From HGM04593 sp964470845 (GTDB lineage Bacteria > Bacteroidota > Bacteroidia > Bacteroidales > Bacteroidaceae): a stretch of DNA of 64,000 nucleotides. Every line of letters begins with the position of its first letter. Position 1 is the first letter of the stretch. The stretch is from the NCBI GenBank assembly GCA_964470845.1, contig CAYYEL010000001.1:23998-87997 (forward strand), given 5' to 3'. Shown one piece after another: positions 43,019 to 52,042 of the stretch. The notes beneath the pieces are model-generated. The model did not search any database. It was not told the origin of the DNA and was given only the letters and a program-made list of their open reading frames with translations. The translations under genes were made by a program, and so were the position numbers.

Positions 43019-44377
43019 ATGGAATTGAATGCAGATTTTATAATGCGTACAAAGGCTCTCTTTGGTAATGAGAGATTCGATGTTTTTCGGTCGGCTTTGT
43101 CGGCCGACCCCATTGTCAGCATACGTTACAATAGAAAAAAGTTGGATGGCGTCTCGATGGGCGAGCCTGTGCCTTGGGCTTCTGACGCCTGTTATTTGGC
43201 GGCGCGCCCTACATTTACCGGCGACCCGCTTTTTCATTCGGGTTGCTACTATGTGCAAGAGGCTTCGTCAATGTTTCTTGAACAGGCTGTTAAACAGTAT
43301 GTTGATGCGCCTGTTCGAGTGCTCGACCTTTGTGCTGCACCCGGTGGAAAAACAACGCATCTGCTGTCGTTGTTGCCCGAGGGTAGTCTCTTGGTCTCGA
43401 ACGAGCCTATGCCGTTGCGTGCGCAAGTGCTTGCCGAGAATGTGATTAAGTGGGGCAACCCATCGGCGGTGGTAACGCGAAATATGCCTGCCGACTTTTC
43501 GGGCCTGCGCAGTTTCTTCGATGTGATAGTGGTTGATGCTCCCTGTTCGGGCGAGGGAATGTTCCGCAAGGATGAGTTTGCCGTTGAGCAGTGGAGCGTG
43601 GGGAACGTGGTGCAGTGTGCCCGACGTCAGCGCGAGATTCTTGGCGACATCTGGGAGGCGTTGCGTCCGGGCGGGTTGCTTGTTTACAGCACCTGTACAT
43701 TTAACCGCGAAGAGGACGAGGATTGTGTAGCTTGGATTGTCGATGAGCTTGGTGCCGAGGTGTTGCCTGTTGAAACGTCTCCCGAGTGGGGCGTTACGGG
43801 GAATCTTACCGACACGGGGCATTCTGTTTATCGCTTTATTCCCGGATATACAAAGGGAGAGGGCTTTTTTATGAGCCTTTTGCGCAAGGATGGCGATGGT
43901 GCGCCCCGACAGCAACAGCGTTCGGCAAAGCCACAGCTTGCTCCTGCAAAGAGCAGGGCTCTTGTCGAGGGGTGGGTCGAGGATGCAGACCTTTTCGACT
44001 TTCTTGTTGCGGGCGATAATATAATTGCAGTACCCAAACGACACACAGCCGATGTAATTGCATTGCAATCGTACCTGAGGGTGTTGCACGCTGCGCTCCC
44101 CGTGGCGCAAATAAAAAATAACAAGCCTGTGCCGCATCACGCGCTTGCGATGAGCACGTCGTTGTGTCGTGCGGCGTTCAGCAGCGTGCAACTGTCGCGT
44201 CAACAGGCGCTTGCCTATCTGCATCGCGAGACACTCTCGCTGCCCGATGCACCTATGGGGCTGTTGCTGCTGATGTATAGTGATGTGCCAATAGGCTTTG
44301 CCAAGAATGTGGGTAACAGAGCCAATAATATGTATCCGGCCGAGTGGAGAATACGTAAAAATCCGGTGGAATTATAA
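43019..44377 (+). CDS. RsmF-type rRNA cytosine-C5-methyltransferase
   Basis: A 452-residue SAM-dependent RNA m5C methyltransferase of the NOP2/Sun (RsmF/YebU) group. 'YVQEASSMFLEQAV', SAM site 'VLDLCAAPGGKTTHLLSLL', catalytic cysteines in 'VDAPCSGEGMFRKDE' and 'LLVYSTCTFNREEDE'. The C-terminal part (about 300-452) is the RsmF-specific extension with a PUA-like domain. Start at MELNADFIMRTK, since a -7 promoter element overlaps the earlier codons. Fifteen bases before dsbD. Confidence 0.9.
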   Translation: MELNADFIMRTKALFGNERFDVFRSALSADPIVSIRYNRKKLDGVSMGEPVPWASDACYLAARPTFTGDPLFHSGCYYVQEASSMFLEQAVKQYVDAPVRVLDLCAAPGGKTTHLLSLLPEGSLLVSNEPMPLRAQVLAENVIKWGNPSAVVTRNMPADFSGLRSFFDVIVVDAPCSGEGMFRKDEFAVEQWSVGNVVQCARRQREILGDIWEALRPGGLLVYSTCTFNREEDEDCVAWIVDELGAEVLPVETSPEWGVTGNLTDTGHSVYRFIPGYTKGEGFFMSLLRKDGDGAPRQQQRSAKPQLAPAKSRALVEGWVEDADLFDFLVAGDNIIAVPKRHTADVIALQSYLRVLHAALPVAQIKNNKPVPHHALAMSTSLCRAAFSSVQLSRQQALAYLHRETLSLPDAPMGLLLLMYSDVPIGFAKNVGNRANNMYPAEWRIRKNPVEL

Positions 44378-44392
44378 TATAAAAAACAGAAT

Positions 44393-46423
44393 ATGAAAAA
44401 GTTAATGACAATGTTGATGCTGCTTGTCGCAGCCCAGATGTTTGCTCAGCTTCATGACCCTGTAAGCTTGAAGCACGCATTCAAAGTAGATGGTACCGAG
44501 GCGGTGCTTACTCTTAATGCTACCATCGACGATGGTTGGCATCTGTATTCAACCAACCTGCCCGATGGCGGCCCTACATCTGCTACAATAAATATCGAGA
44601 AAATTGAAGGAGCCGAGCTTGTAGGTGGTCTGTTGCCCGGAGCCGGTGAGATTGAGAAGTACGACCCTATGTTCGATATGAAAGTAAAGTATTTTGAACT
44701 TAAGGCTACATTCACTCAGAAGGTGAAAATAACTGCTTCGGAGTATAAAATCGAGGGTTATTTCCAATATGGAAGCTGCAACGATGAGAATTGTATGCCT
44801 CCCACAAACTACGACTTTACAATAAAGGGCACGGCAGATATAAAGGCCGATGCAACGGTAAAGACCGATGCTAAAAAGCCCGAAAAACCCGTCGAGGCTA
44901 CCAAAAAAGAGGATAAGCCTGCCGAGGTTGTCGAGGCGGTTGAGCTTGTGGATGCTACCCCTGTAACCGCTCCTGCTGCTTTGGGCGACGATTATATTAA
45001 GAAACTGTGGACGCCTGTTATAGATGAGCTGAAGGCCTTTGAAGAGACAACCGACCGCTCGCTGTTGATGATTTTCTTGCTTGGATTCGGCGGAGGCCTT
45101 GTGGCGCTTCTCACACCCTGCGTGTGGCCCATTATTCCTATGACAGTGAGCTTCTTTCTTAAACGTACAAAGAGCCGCAAGCAGTCGCTCACCGAGGCAA
45201 TAACTTACGGTATTTCTATTATTGTAATATATTTGGCTTTGGGCCTTATTGTAACAATGCTCTTTGGTGCGAGTGCTCTTAATGCTTTATCGACAAATGC
45301 AGTGTTTAATATACTCTTCTGCTTGTTGTTGGTGCTCTTCGGCGCGTCGTTCTTGGGCGGATTCGAACTTACACTCCCCTCGTCGTGGGTGAATAAGGTG
45401 GATGAGAAAGCAAGCAACACAACAGGATTGCTCAGCATCTTCCTTATGGCGTTTACTCTGGCGCTTGTCTCATTCTCTTGTACAGGCCCTATCATCGGAT
45501 TCTTGCTTGTCGAGATGGGCACAAAGGGCGAGTTTTTCGGCCCTGCCGTGGGAATGTTCGGCTTTGCGCTTGCGCTTGCATTGCCTTTTACATTGTTTGC
45601 TCTTTTCCCCACGCTGCTTAAACAGGCTCCTCGCTCGGGTGGCTGGATGAACACAGTAAAGGTGGTGCTTGGATTCGTTGAGCTTGCCTTTGCGCTTAAA
45701 TTCTTCTCGGTGGCCGACCTTGCATACGGCTGGAGATTGCTCGACCGTGAGGTGTTCCTTGCCATTTGGATTGTGCTTTTCGCTTGTTTGGGACTTTATT
45801 TGCTGAATATTATCCGCTTCCCGCACGACGACGAGGGTGATACAAAAACCTCGGTTCCCCGCTTCTTTATAGCTCTCTTTTCGCTTGCATTTGCTGTTTA
45901 TATGGTTCCCGGCCTTTGGGGTGCACCTTGTAAGGCCATCAGTGCATTTGCACCCCCTATGTGGACACAGGATTTCAGCCTGAATAAGAATGTTATCCAC
46001 CCCGTAAGCTACGACTATGAAGAGGGTATGCGCATTGCCAAGGAGCAGGGCAAGCCGGTGTTGCTCGACTTTACGGGACACGGTTGCGTAAATTGTCGCG
46101 AAATGGAGGCCTCTGTGTGGACAGACAGCCGTGTGATAGATATTCTGCAACAGAAATATGTGCTAATCTCGCTTTACGTCGATGATAGAACACCGCTATC
46201 CGAGGATATTATTGTCGAGGAACAGGGTCAGCAGAAGAAACTGCGTACAATTGGCGATAAATGGAGCTATCTGCAACGTGTGAAATTTGGTGCAAATGCC
46301 CAGCCTTTCTACGTTCCCGTCGATAATGAGGGTAATCCTCTGAACGGTTCATACGGACACAAGAAAAATGTCGATGAGTATCTGAATTTCCTTAATAAGG
46401 GACTTGATAACTATAAAAAATAA
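44393..46423 (+). CDS. dsbD: Thiol:disulfide interchange protein DsbD (protein-disulfide reductase)
   Basis: 676 residues. Signal peptide, then a periplasmic alpha domain with a Cys pair in 'YGSCNDENCMPP', a Lys/Glu-rich linker, an eight-helix membrane domain with 'LLTPCVWPIIPMTVSFF' and 'LVSFSCTGPIIGFLL' (the electron-relay cysteines), and a C-terminal thioredoxin-like domain with CVNC at 565-568. It passes cytoplasmic reducing power to periplasmic thiols. Second gene after rsmF. Confidence 0.95.
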   Translation: MKKLMTMLMLLVAAQMFAQLHDPVSLKHAFKVDGTEAVLTLNATIDDGWHLYSTNLPDGGPTSATINIEKIEGAELVGGLLPGAGEIEKYDPMFDMKVKYFELKATFTQKVKITASEYKIEGYFQYGSCNDENCMPPTNYDFTIKGTADIKADATVKTDAKKPEKPVEATKKEDKPAEVVEAVELVDATPVTAPAALGDDYIKKLWTPVIDELKAFEETTDRSLLMIFLLGFGGGLVALLTPCVWPIIPMTVSFFLKRTKSRKQSLTEAITYGISIIVIYLALGLIVTMLFGASALNALSTNAVFNILFCLLLVLFGASFLGGFELTLPSSWVNKVDEKASNTTGLLSIFLMAFTLALVSFSCTGPIIGFLLVEMGTKGEFFGPAVGMFGFALALALPFTLFALFPTLLKQAPRSGGWMNTVKVVLGFVELAFALKFFSVADLAYGWRLLDREVFLAIWIVLFACLGLYLLNIIRFPHDDEGDTKTSVPRFFIALFSLAFAVYMVPGLWGAPCKAISAFAPPMWTQDFSLNKNVIHPVSYDYEEGMRIAKEQGKPVLLDFTGHGCVNCREMEASVWTDSRVIDILQQKYVLISLYVDDRTPLSEDIIVEEQGQQKKLRTIGDKWSYLQRVKFGANAQPFYVPVDNEGNPLNGSYGHKKNVDEYLNFLNKGLDNYKK

Positions 46424-46492
46424 ACCTTTGAAAAGAAGCAAGGAGTAGCACTTCGGACACTTCGCTTCGGGTGCATCTTCTTGTTGAAATTA

Positions 46493-46500
46493 TATATTTG
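46493..46500 (+). promoter_or_regulatory. -7 element directly before the GH3-like gene
   Basis: TATATTTG is a full consensus match but ends only five bases before the ATG at 46506, so the transcript would be leaderless or nearly so. Confidence 0.4.
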
Positions 46501-46505
46501 CACAG

Positions 46506-48017
46506 ATGAACGAGACAAAACTGCTAAGGCCGTTTATCTGCCACAGAGCAGATAAAATATCGCAGTACGCAAATAACACCGAGGCTATACAGGCCAAGGT
46601 GTTGCGTCGTTTGGTCGATACGGCAGCTTCGACCGAGTGGGGCGTCAAGCATCAATATAGTAAGATAAAGAGTTACAGCGACTTTGCCCGCAATGTGGGC
46701 GTGCAGGACTATGAGACCCTCAAGGCTTACATCGACCGTATGCGACACGGCGAAAAGGATATTTTGTGGAAGGGTGCTTGTCGATGGTATGCAAAATCCT
46801 CGGGAACAACCAACGACAAGAGTAAATTTATTCCTGTTACGGCACAAGGGTTGAAGAATGTACACTATAAGGGTGGATTCGATGTTGTGTCATTGTATCT
46901 GCGCAATAATCCCGAGAGCCGTTTCTTCTCGGGCAAAGGACTTATATTGGGTGGCAGCCACGCAAGCAATTACAATGTGCAGAATAGCCTTGTGGGCGAC
47001 CTTAGCGCCATACTTATTGAAAACGTCAACCCGTTTGTGAATTTTCTTCGTGTGCCCGAAAAGTCGATAGCTCTGTTGAGCGACTTTGAACAGAAAATGG
47101 ACAAGATTGCCCGCGCCACACAGAATGTAAATGTAACCAATCTCTCGGGTGTGCCCTCGTGGATGATGGCGGTGCTCAAACATCTGCTCGACATTACAGG
47201 GAAAAAGAGCATTGACGAAATATGGCCTAATATCGAGGTCTTTTTCCACGGCGGAGTAGCCTTTACGCCTTACCGCGAGCAGTATAGGCAGATTATACGT
47301 AAGCCCGATATGCACTATATGGAGACATATAATGCAAGCGAGGGCTTTTTCGGTATTCAGAATGACCCGGCCGATGCCTCGATGCTGCTTATGATAGACT
47401 ACGACGTTTTCTACGAGTTTATCCCGATGGACGAGTTTGACAAGCCCAACCCCACAGTGCTTCCCCTATGGGAGGTTGAGACGGGCAAGAATTATGCAAT
47501 GCTCATAAGCAGCTCGTGTGGATTGTGGCGCTATCTTATTGGCGACACAGTGCGCTTTACAAGCAAAGAGCCTTATAAATTTATAATAACAGGTCGAACA
47601 AAGCATTTTATAAATGCGTTTGGTGAGGAGTTGATTGTTGACAATGCCGAGCAGGGGCTCAAGGCTGCCTGCCTTGCGACGGGTGCGCAGGTGGCTGAAT
47701 ATACAGCTGCTCCCATATTTATGAATGCCGATGCACGTTGCAGCCATCAGTGGTTAATAGAATTTTCGCAACCTCCCTGTTCGATTGAGCAGTTTGCCGA
47801 GGTGCTTGATAAGACACTTCAGCAGATAAATTCGGACTACGAGGCCAAGCGATACAAAGATATTACACTGCAACAATTACAGATTGTCGAGGCTCGGAAG
47901 GGTGTATTCAGCGATTGGCTCAAGAGTAAAGGTAAGTTGGGAGGACAGCACAAAGTACCTCGTCTGAGCAACAGCCGTCAATATATTGATGAACTAATGT
48001 CGATGAACAATCTATGA
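46506..48017 (+). CDS. GH3 auxin-responsive promoter family protein
   Basis: A 503-residue acyl-adenylate/amide-forming enzyme of the GH3 superfamily, widespread in Bacteroidetes. 'VLRRLVDTAASTEWGVKH' at the N terminus, ATP loop 'WYAKSSGTTNDKSKFIPVT', 'YNASEGFFGIQNDP', and 'YRLIGDTV-like WRYLIGDTVRFTSKEPYKFIITGRTKHFINAFGEEL'. Plant relatives join amino acids to hormones; the bacterial substrate is unknown. Stop overlaps the next start (ATGA). Confidence 0.92.
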   Translation: MNETKLLRPFICHRADKISQYANNTEAIQAKVLRRLVDTAASTEWGVKHQYSKIKSYSDFARNVGVQDYETLKAYIDRMRHGEKDILWKGACRWYAKSSGTTNDKSKFIPVTAQGLKNVHYKGGFDVVSLYLRNNPESRFFSGKGLILGGSHASNYNVQNSLVGDLSAILIENVNPFVNFLRVPEKSIALLSDFEQKMDKIARATQNVNVTNLSGVPSWMMAVLKHLLDITGKKSIDEIWPNIEVFFHGGVAFTPYREQYRQIIRKPDMHYMETYNASEGFFGIQNDPADASMLLMIDYDVFYEFIPMDEFDKPNPTVLPLWEVETGKNYAMLISSSCGLWRYLIGDTVRFTSKEPYKFIITGRTKHFINAFGEELIVDNAEQGLKAACLATGAQVAEYTAAPIFMNADARCSHQWLIEFSQPPCSIEQFAEVLDKTLQQINSDYEAKRYKDITLQQLQIVEARKGVFSDWLKSKGKLGGQHKVPRLSNSRQYIDELMSMNNL

Positions 48018-49942
48018 CAAAAGTATATAAATACTGTCTGACAGCCCTCTCGGCGGCTCTTCTTGCAGCCTGTGCAAGTATGGGAACACCCGACGGTGGC
48101 CCTTACGACGAGGAACCGCCGTTTTTAGTGTCGAGTACTCCGGCTATGGGCGGACTTAATAGTAGTGCGCAAAAGATTACTCTTGAGTTTAACGAAAATA
48201 TAAAACTTGAGAATGCCTTTGAGAAGGTTGTAATTTCACCACCCCAGATTGAGATGCCCGAGATAAAATCGAACGCGCGTCGCATCACCGTGGAGCTGTT
48301 CGACACGCTTCGTCCCGGCACAACATACTCTATCGACTTTAACGATGCGGTGGTAGATAACAACGAGGGCAATCCTCTTGAGAATTTTTCATTTGTATTC
48401 TCCACAGGCGACACGGTCGATACGCTTGCCGTGTCGGGCATTGTGCTCAATGCCGAAGACCTTGAACCTATCAAGGGTATTCTTGTAGGACTGCACAGGG
48501 TGGGCGACGATTCGGCCTTTTACAAGCGTCCGTTTGAGCGTGTGTCGCGCACCGACAGCCGCGGACGTTTCACCGTGCGAGGCATTGCACAGGGCGAGTA
48601 TAATATATATGCTCTTGCCGATGCCAATCAGAATTACATCTACGACCAAAAGAGCGAGAAGGTTGCTTTCTTGGGCAGGAGTATAGAGCCATACGCCATC
48701 GGGGCTATGCGTGCCGATACATTGTGGCACGATTCGCTTACAATAGACACGGTTAAATTTGTGCCTTATACACGTTTCTTGCCCGACGACCTTGTGCTGT
48801 TGGCTTTTAACGAGCCTTTCCACTCGCAGTATCTGCAAAAGAGCCAGCGTCCCGAGCACAATCGCTTCACACTTTTCTTTGCCGAGAGCAACGACACACT
48901 GCCCACACTGCGCGGTCTCGACTTTAATTCGGACAATGCTTTTGTGGTAGAGCCATCGGAGAAGAACGATACAATACTCTATTGGATAAAAGATAGTACA
49001 ATATATTACCGCGACACACTCACTATTGAGGCAACGTACAAAGTAACCGACTCGCTGGGAATTTTGGTTCCTCGCACCGATACACTCTATCTCTCGCCTC
49101 GAAAATTGCGTGCACGGGTGCTCAAAGAGCAGCAAGAGGCATACGAAAAGGCCGAGAAGGAGTTTATAAAGGCCGCAAAGCGTCGGGGCGACTACGACGA
49201 GGAAAATCCTCCCGTATATGTTCCTCCGACCCCCAAGATAAAGATAAAATCGCACAACTCCTCGGCAATGGATATTGACGTTCCCTACACGCTCTCTTTT
49301 GAAGAGCCTCTGCGCAGTATCGACACAGCGGCAATACACGTCTCGAAGGCAATTAACGACTCGACGTTTGTTGAAATACCGTTTATCTTGCGTGCAAGCG
49401 ATAAAGTGCACCGCAGATACAACATTTTTGCCGAGTGGCGTCCCGAGGAAAAATACAAGGTCGAGATTGACTCGGCGGCTTTTGTGGGGCTTTATGGTGC
49501 TGCATCCGAGGCTTTTGACGAGAGTATATCCTTCCGTTCGCTCGACAGCTATGCGGTGCTGAATGTTACTGTAAAAGGGGTGGGCGACGGCGCTATTATG
49601 CAACTGCTGAGCAACGATGGCAAGGTGGTAGCTTCGCAGATAACCGAGCAGGGGCGTTGCTCGTTCTACTTTGTGCGTCCCGCAAAATATTATCTGCGTC
49701 TCATTATGGACGAGAATGGCAACGGTGTGTGGGATACAGGCAATTGTGCAAGCCGACAACAACCCGAGGCTGTATATTACTATCCGCACGTTCTTGAGCT
49801 GAAGGCCCTCTTCGAGTACGACCAAGATGATTGGAATATTTTAATGCCGCTTGGCGAGCAGAAACCATTGGAAATAACCAAGCAGAAGCCCGATCGCGAG
49901 CGTGTGAAACGTAACCGAAACGCCGAGCGCAAATTTAAGTAA
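48014..49942 (+). CDS. Ig-like (Big_5) domain lipoprotein
   Basis: A 642-residue protein with a lipobox 'ALSAALLAACAS' (Cys20), followed by a Big_5 Ig-like domain (about 33-135: 'PPFLVSSTPAMGGLNSSAQKITLEFNENIKLENAFEKVVISPP') and a carboxypeptidase-regulatory-like repeat (about 138-215, 'ARTDSRGRFTVRGIAQGEYNIYALADANQN' style), then further beta-rich domains. Probably anchored in the outer membrane facing the periplasm or surface. Overlaps the GH3 gene by four bases; gap of 6 to the DUF3108 gene. Confidence 0.85.
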   Translation: MTKVYKYCLTALSAALLAACASMGTPDGGPYDEEPPFLVSSTPAMGGLNSSAQKITLEFNENIKLENAFEKVVISPPQIEMPEIKSNARRITVELFDTLRPGTTYSIDFNDAVVDNNEGNPLENFSFVFSTGDTVDTLAVSGIVLNAEDLEPIKGILVGLHRVGDDSAFYKRPFERVSRTDSRGRFTVRGIAQGEYNIYALADANQNYIYDQKSEKVAFLGRSIEPYAIGAMRADTLWHDSLTIDTVKFVPYTRFLPDDLVLLAFNEPFHSQYLQKSQRPEHNRFTLFFAESNDTLPTLRGLDFNSDNAFVVEPSEKNDTILYWIKDSTIYYRDTLTIEATYKVTDSLGILVPRTDTLYLSPRKLRARVLKEQQEAYEKAEKEFIKAAKRRGDYDEENPPVYVPPTPKIKIKSHNSSAMDIDVPYTLSFEEPLRSIDTAAIHVSKAINDSTFVEIPFILRASDKVHRRYNIFAEWRPEEKYKVEIDSAAFVGLYGAASEAFDESISFRSLDSYAVLNVTVKGVGDGAIMQLLSNDGKVVASQITEQGRCSFYFVRPAKYYLRLIMDENGNGVWDTGNCASRQQPEAVYYYPHVLELKALFEYDQDDWNILMPLGEQKPLEITKQKPDRERVKRNRNAERKFK

Positions 49943-49948
49943 GTAACT

Positions 49949-50773
49949 ATGATTATGAAAAAGTTGTTTACAGGAATAACTCTCATTGCGGTGGCATTGA
50001 TTTTGACAATGCCGCTTGCTGCACAAAATGTAAAACAGACGCCTGCTTTCCGTTCGGGCGAGACGCTGAAATGTAATTTTTACTTTAATTGGAAGTTTAT
50101 TTGGGTGAAGGCCGGTGGCGCTTCCCTTATTATACGCGACACAATATTCAACGGGCAACGTGCGCAGTATATGTCGCTTCTGAGCACTACAAACAGCACT
50201 GCCGATGCTTTTTTTCGTATGCGCGACACGCTGACAACGGTGTTTACGAGCGATTATCGTCCTCTGTACTATCGTAAGGCCTCGGCCGAGGGTAAACACT
50301 ACTATCTTAATCAGGTGTGGTACAGTTACTGCGACGATGGGAAGGTTAAAGTTTCGCAATATTTCAGACGCAATCAAGAGGAACCAAAATATAAAGAGGA
50401 GTATGTCGATAGACAGGTATATGATATGATGAGCCTCTTAGCATACGCACGTACACTCGATTTTGGCTCTCTTAAGAAGGGGCAGCGTCTTACTTTTCCC
50501 GTTGCCACGGGCAAGCGTATTGAACCGCAGCATCTGATTTTCCGTGGCCGTAAACGTACAAAGTCGGACGATGGACACGACTACGATTGCTTGGTAGTGT
50601 CGCTTGTCGAGGAAGAGGATGGCAAAGAGCGCGAGATTGTGAATTTTCACGTAACAAACGATGATAATCATCTGCCTATTTTGCTCGACCTTGCGTTGAA
50701 TTTCGGTTCGGCCAAGGCTCGTCTCTCGCACAAGAGCGGGCTTCTCTATCCGTTAAAATCGCAAAGGGATTAG
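49949..50773 (+). CDS. DUF3108 domain-containing exported protein
   Basis: A 274-residue protein with a signal peptide ('ITLIAVALILTMPLAAQN'). 'FRSGETLKCNFYFNWKFIWVKAGGASLIIRDT', 'STADAFFRMRDTLTTVF' and the late 'KARLSHKSGLLYP' match the DUF3108 pattern, an LolA/B-like beta fold in the periplasm with no established function. Start may be the Met two codons later (49955). Third gene of the GH3-lipoprotein-DUF3108 operon. Confidence 0.9.
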   Translation: MIMKKLFTGITLIAVALILTMPLAAQNVKQTPAFRSGETLKCNFYFNWKFIWVKAGGASLIIRDTIFNGQRAQYMSLLSTTNSTADAFFRMRDTLTTVFTSDYRPLYYRKASAEGKHYYLNQVWYSYCDDGKVKVSQYFRRNQEEPKYKEEYVDRQVYDMMSLLAYARTLDFGSLKKGQRLTFPVATGKRIEPQHLIFRGRKRTKSDDGHDYDCLVVSLVEEEDGKEREIVNFHVTNDDNHLPILLDLALNFGSAKARLSHKSGLLYPLKSQRD

Positions 50774-50824
50774 GGGCTTTCTTTTCTTGCCGCTTTTTTT
50801 GCCGGTATATAATTATGTATTTAT

Positions 50825-50862
50825 AAAAATTCCACCGAGAACTTGTTCTCGGTGGAATTTTT
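50825..50862. terminator. Bidirectional terminator
   Basis: A perfect 18-bp stem with a 2-base nominal loop and A-run/T-run ends, between the DUF3108 gene and the convergent gntR gene. Confidence 0.9.
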
Positions 50863-50882
50863 GGGTTGTGCGCCCCGAGGAT

Positions 50883-51251
50883 TCATTGCCGACTTTTTTT
50901 CCACTCGTTGTAGAGTTTTTCGACCTCGGCTATTGAAATGTCGAGCGTATTTAGGCTGCCGAAAAACTCGGGAAGCTCTTCGCTGAGAAAGGTCTGTTTG
51001 CGCAACTGTTTTATGCGTTCAACCGCACATTCTGCTACAAAATAGCCTATTCCACGTTTGTTGTAGATAATTTCCTGCCCTTGCAGCTGGTCGTAGGAGC
51101 GTACAACGGTGTTAGCATTGACCTCGACGGTGGCGGCATACTCGCGCACCGAGGGGATGCGTTCCTCTTCGCGGTAAGTGCCTTGCAGTATCTCGTCGCA
51201 CAGGCGGTCGGCTATCTGTTGGTATATAGATTTTGTCTCTTTAAATTTCAT
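50883..51251 (-). CDS. YtrA-subfamily GntR transcriptional regulator
   Basis: 122 residues. A winged-helix GntR domain ('SIYQQIADRLCDEILQGTYREEERIPSVREYAATVEVNANTVVRSYDQLQGQEIIYNKRGIGYFVAE') followed by only about 45 residues that can form the small YtrA dimerisation helices. There is no effector domain. It is the last gene of the ABC operon, 36 bases after the second permease. YtrA regulators usually repress their own ABC operon; an AGTGTA-N12-TACACT site at the operon promoter supports autoregulation here. Confidence 0.93.
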   Translation of the reverse strand: MKFKETKSIYQQIADRLCDEILQGTYREEERIPSVREYAATVEVNANTVVRSYDQLQGQEIIYNKRGIGYFVAECAVERIKQLRKQTFLSEELPEFFGSLNTLDISIAEVEKLYNEWKKSRQ

Positions 51252-51287
51252 CTTCTCAATCTGTTTGCAAAGTTAGCAATTTTGTGC

Positions 51288-52031
51288 TTATATAACTGCC
51301 AGCTTTTTGAAATTCTTGAGGCTGTTGCGCCACACATAATAGTTAAGCACAGCCAATATTGGGGTCATTGCGGCTATAAGCAGGCTGCTCGGGATTATTT
51401 TGCACAAATTCTTGGTAATTATCATTGTAAGAAGCAATATAATTACAACAAGTATTATCATCACAATAGAGCCTATGAACCAATTGTAGCCGCGGCAGCG
51501 TATGTTTACATAGAGGTTGTATATTGTGAGCCCTGTCAGAATAATGGTGGCGGTGGCGGGCCATCCTCCCTTGAATATTACAATGTCGAAGAAGAGGGGT
51601 GCGATGCTTCCTCTGAACTCAGCGGGCTTGTCTAAGAGCGATACGATGGGGTAGTGCAGGCACTCCAAAATTATGTAGGCTGCCAAAAAGAACACAACTG
51701 TTCCGACGCTGTAAAGCAGCACTTGTGCCGTCAGCTTCTCGCTGCTCGATGCGGGCAGCATAAAGTAGTTTGTGCCGTTACTCTCCATAATGTTGAATAT
51801 GGTGGCGGAGTAAACTATTAACATTGTGCTCTGTGTACTGCTGAAAAATTCCAAGCAGTAGCTGCAATATTCGCTGTATGAGGCGTTTGTTATAAGCCCA
51901 TAGGCAAAGGGGAGGGCCATCACAATGGTAAAGACCCGCAGCAGTGAAATTATTCTCGCACGCTCAACAACTGCCTCGTATCTTATTAGCAGCCAAAGGC
52001 GTTTTATACTGAATGTGTCAATTCTGTTCAT
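51288..52031 (-). CDS. ABC-transporter-associated membrane protein 2
   Basis: 247 residues with about six membrane helices, no recognised catalytic motif. 'SSTQSTMLIVYSATIFNIMESNGTNYFMLPASSSEKLTAQVLLY' contains the 'LPASSSEK' motif also seen in the previous gene as 'LPAKSSEK', so the two permeases are paralogues. Start at MNRIDTFSIKRL; a longer frame would overlap the upstream permease by over 100 bases. Probably the second membrane subunit of the exporter. Confidence 0.75.
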   Translation of the reverse strand: MNRIDTFSIKRLWLLIRYEAVVERARIISLLRVFTIVMALPFAYGLITNASYSEYCSYCLEFFSSTQSTMLIVYSATIFNIMESNGTNYFMLPASSSEKLTAQVLLYSVGTVVFFLAAYIILECLHYPIVSLLDKPAEFRGSIAPLFFDIVIFKGGWPATATIILTGLTIYNLYVNIRCRGYNWFIGSIVMIILVVIILLLTMIITKNLCKIIPSSLLIAAMTPILAVLNYYVWRNSLKNFKKLAVI

Positions 52032-52042
52032 AGTGGTGGTTT

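Noticed and set aside
48389..49825. A 478-codon open frame antisense to the Ig-like lipoprotein gene, and similar long antisense frames at 29237-30187, 58263-59327 and 18703-19626
   Set aside because: They mirror well-supported genes, have atypical amino acid composition and no family resemblance. They result from the codon bias of the real genes.
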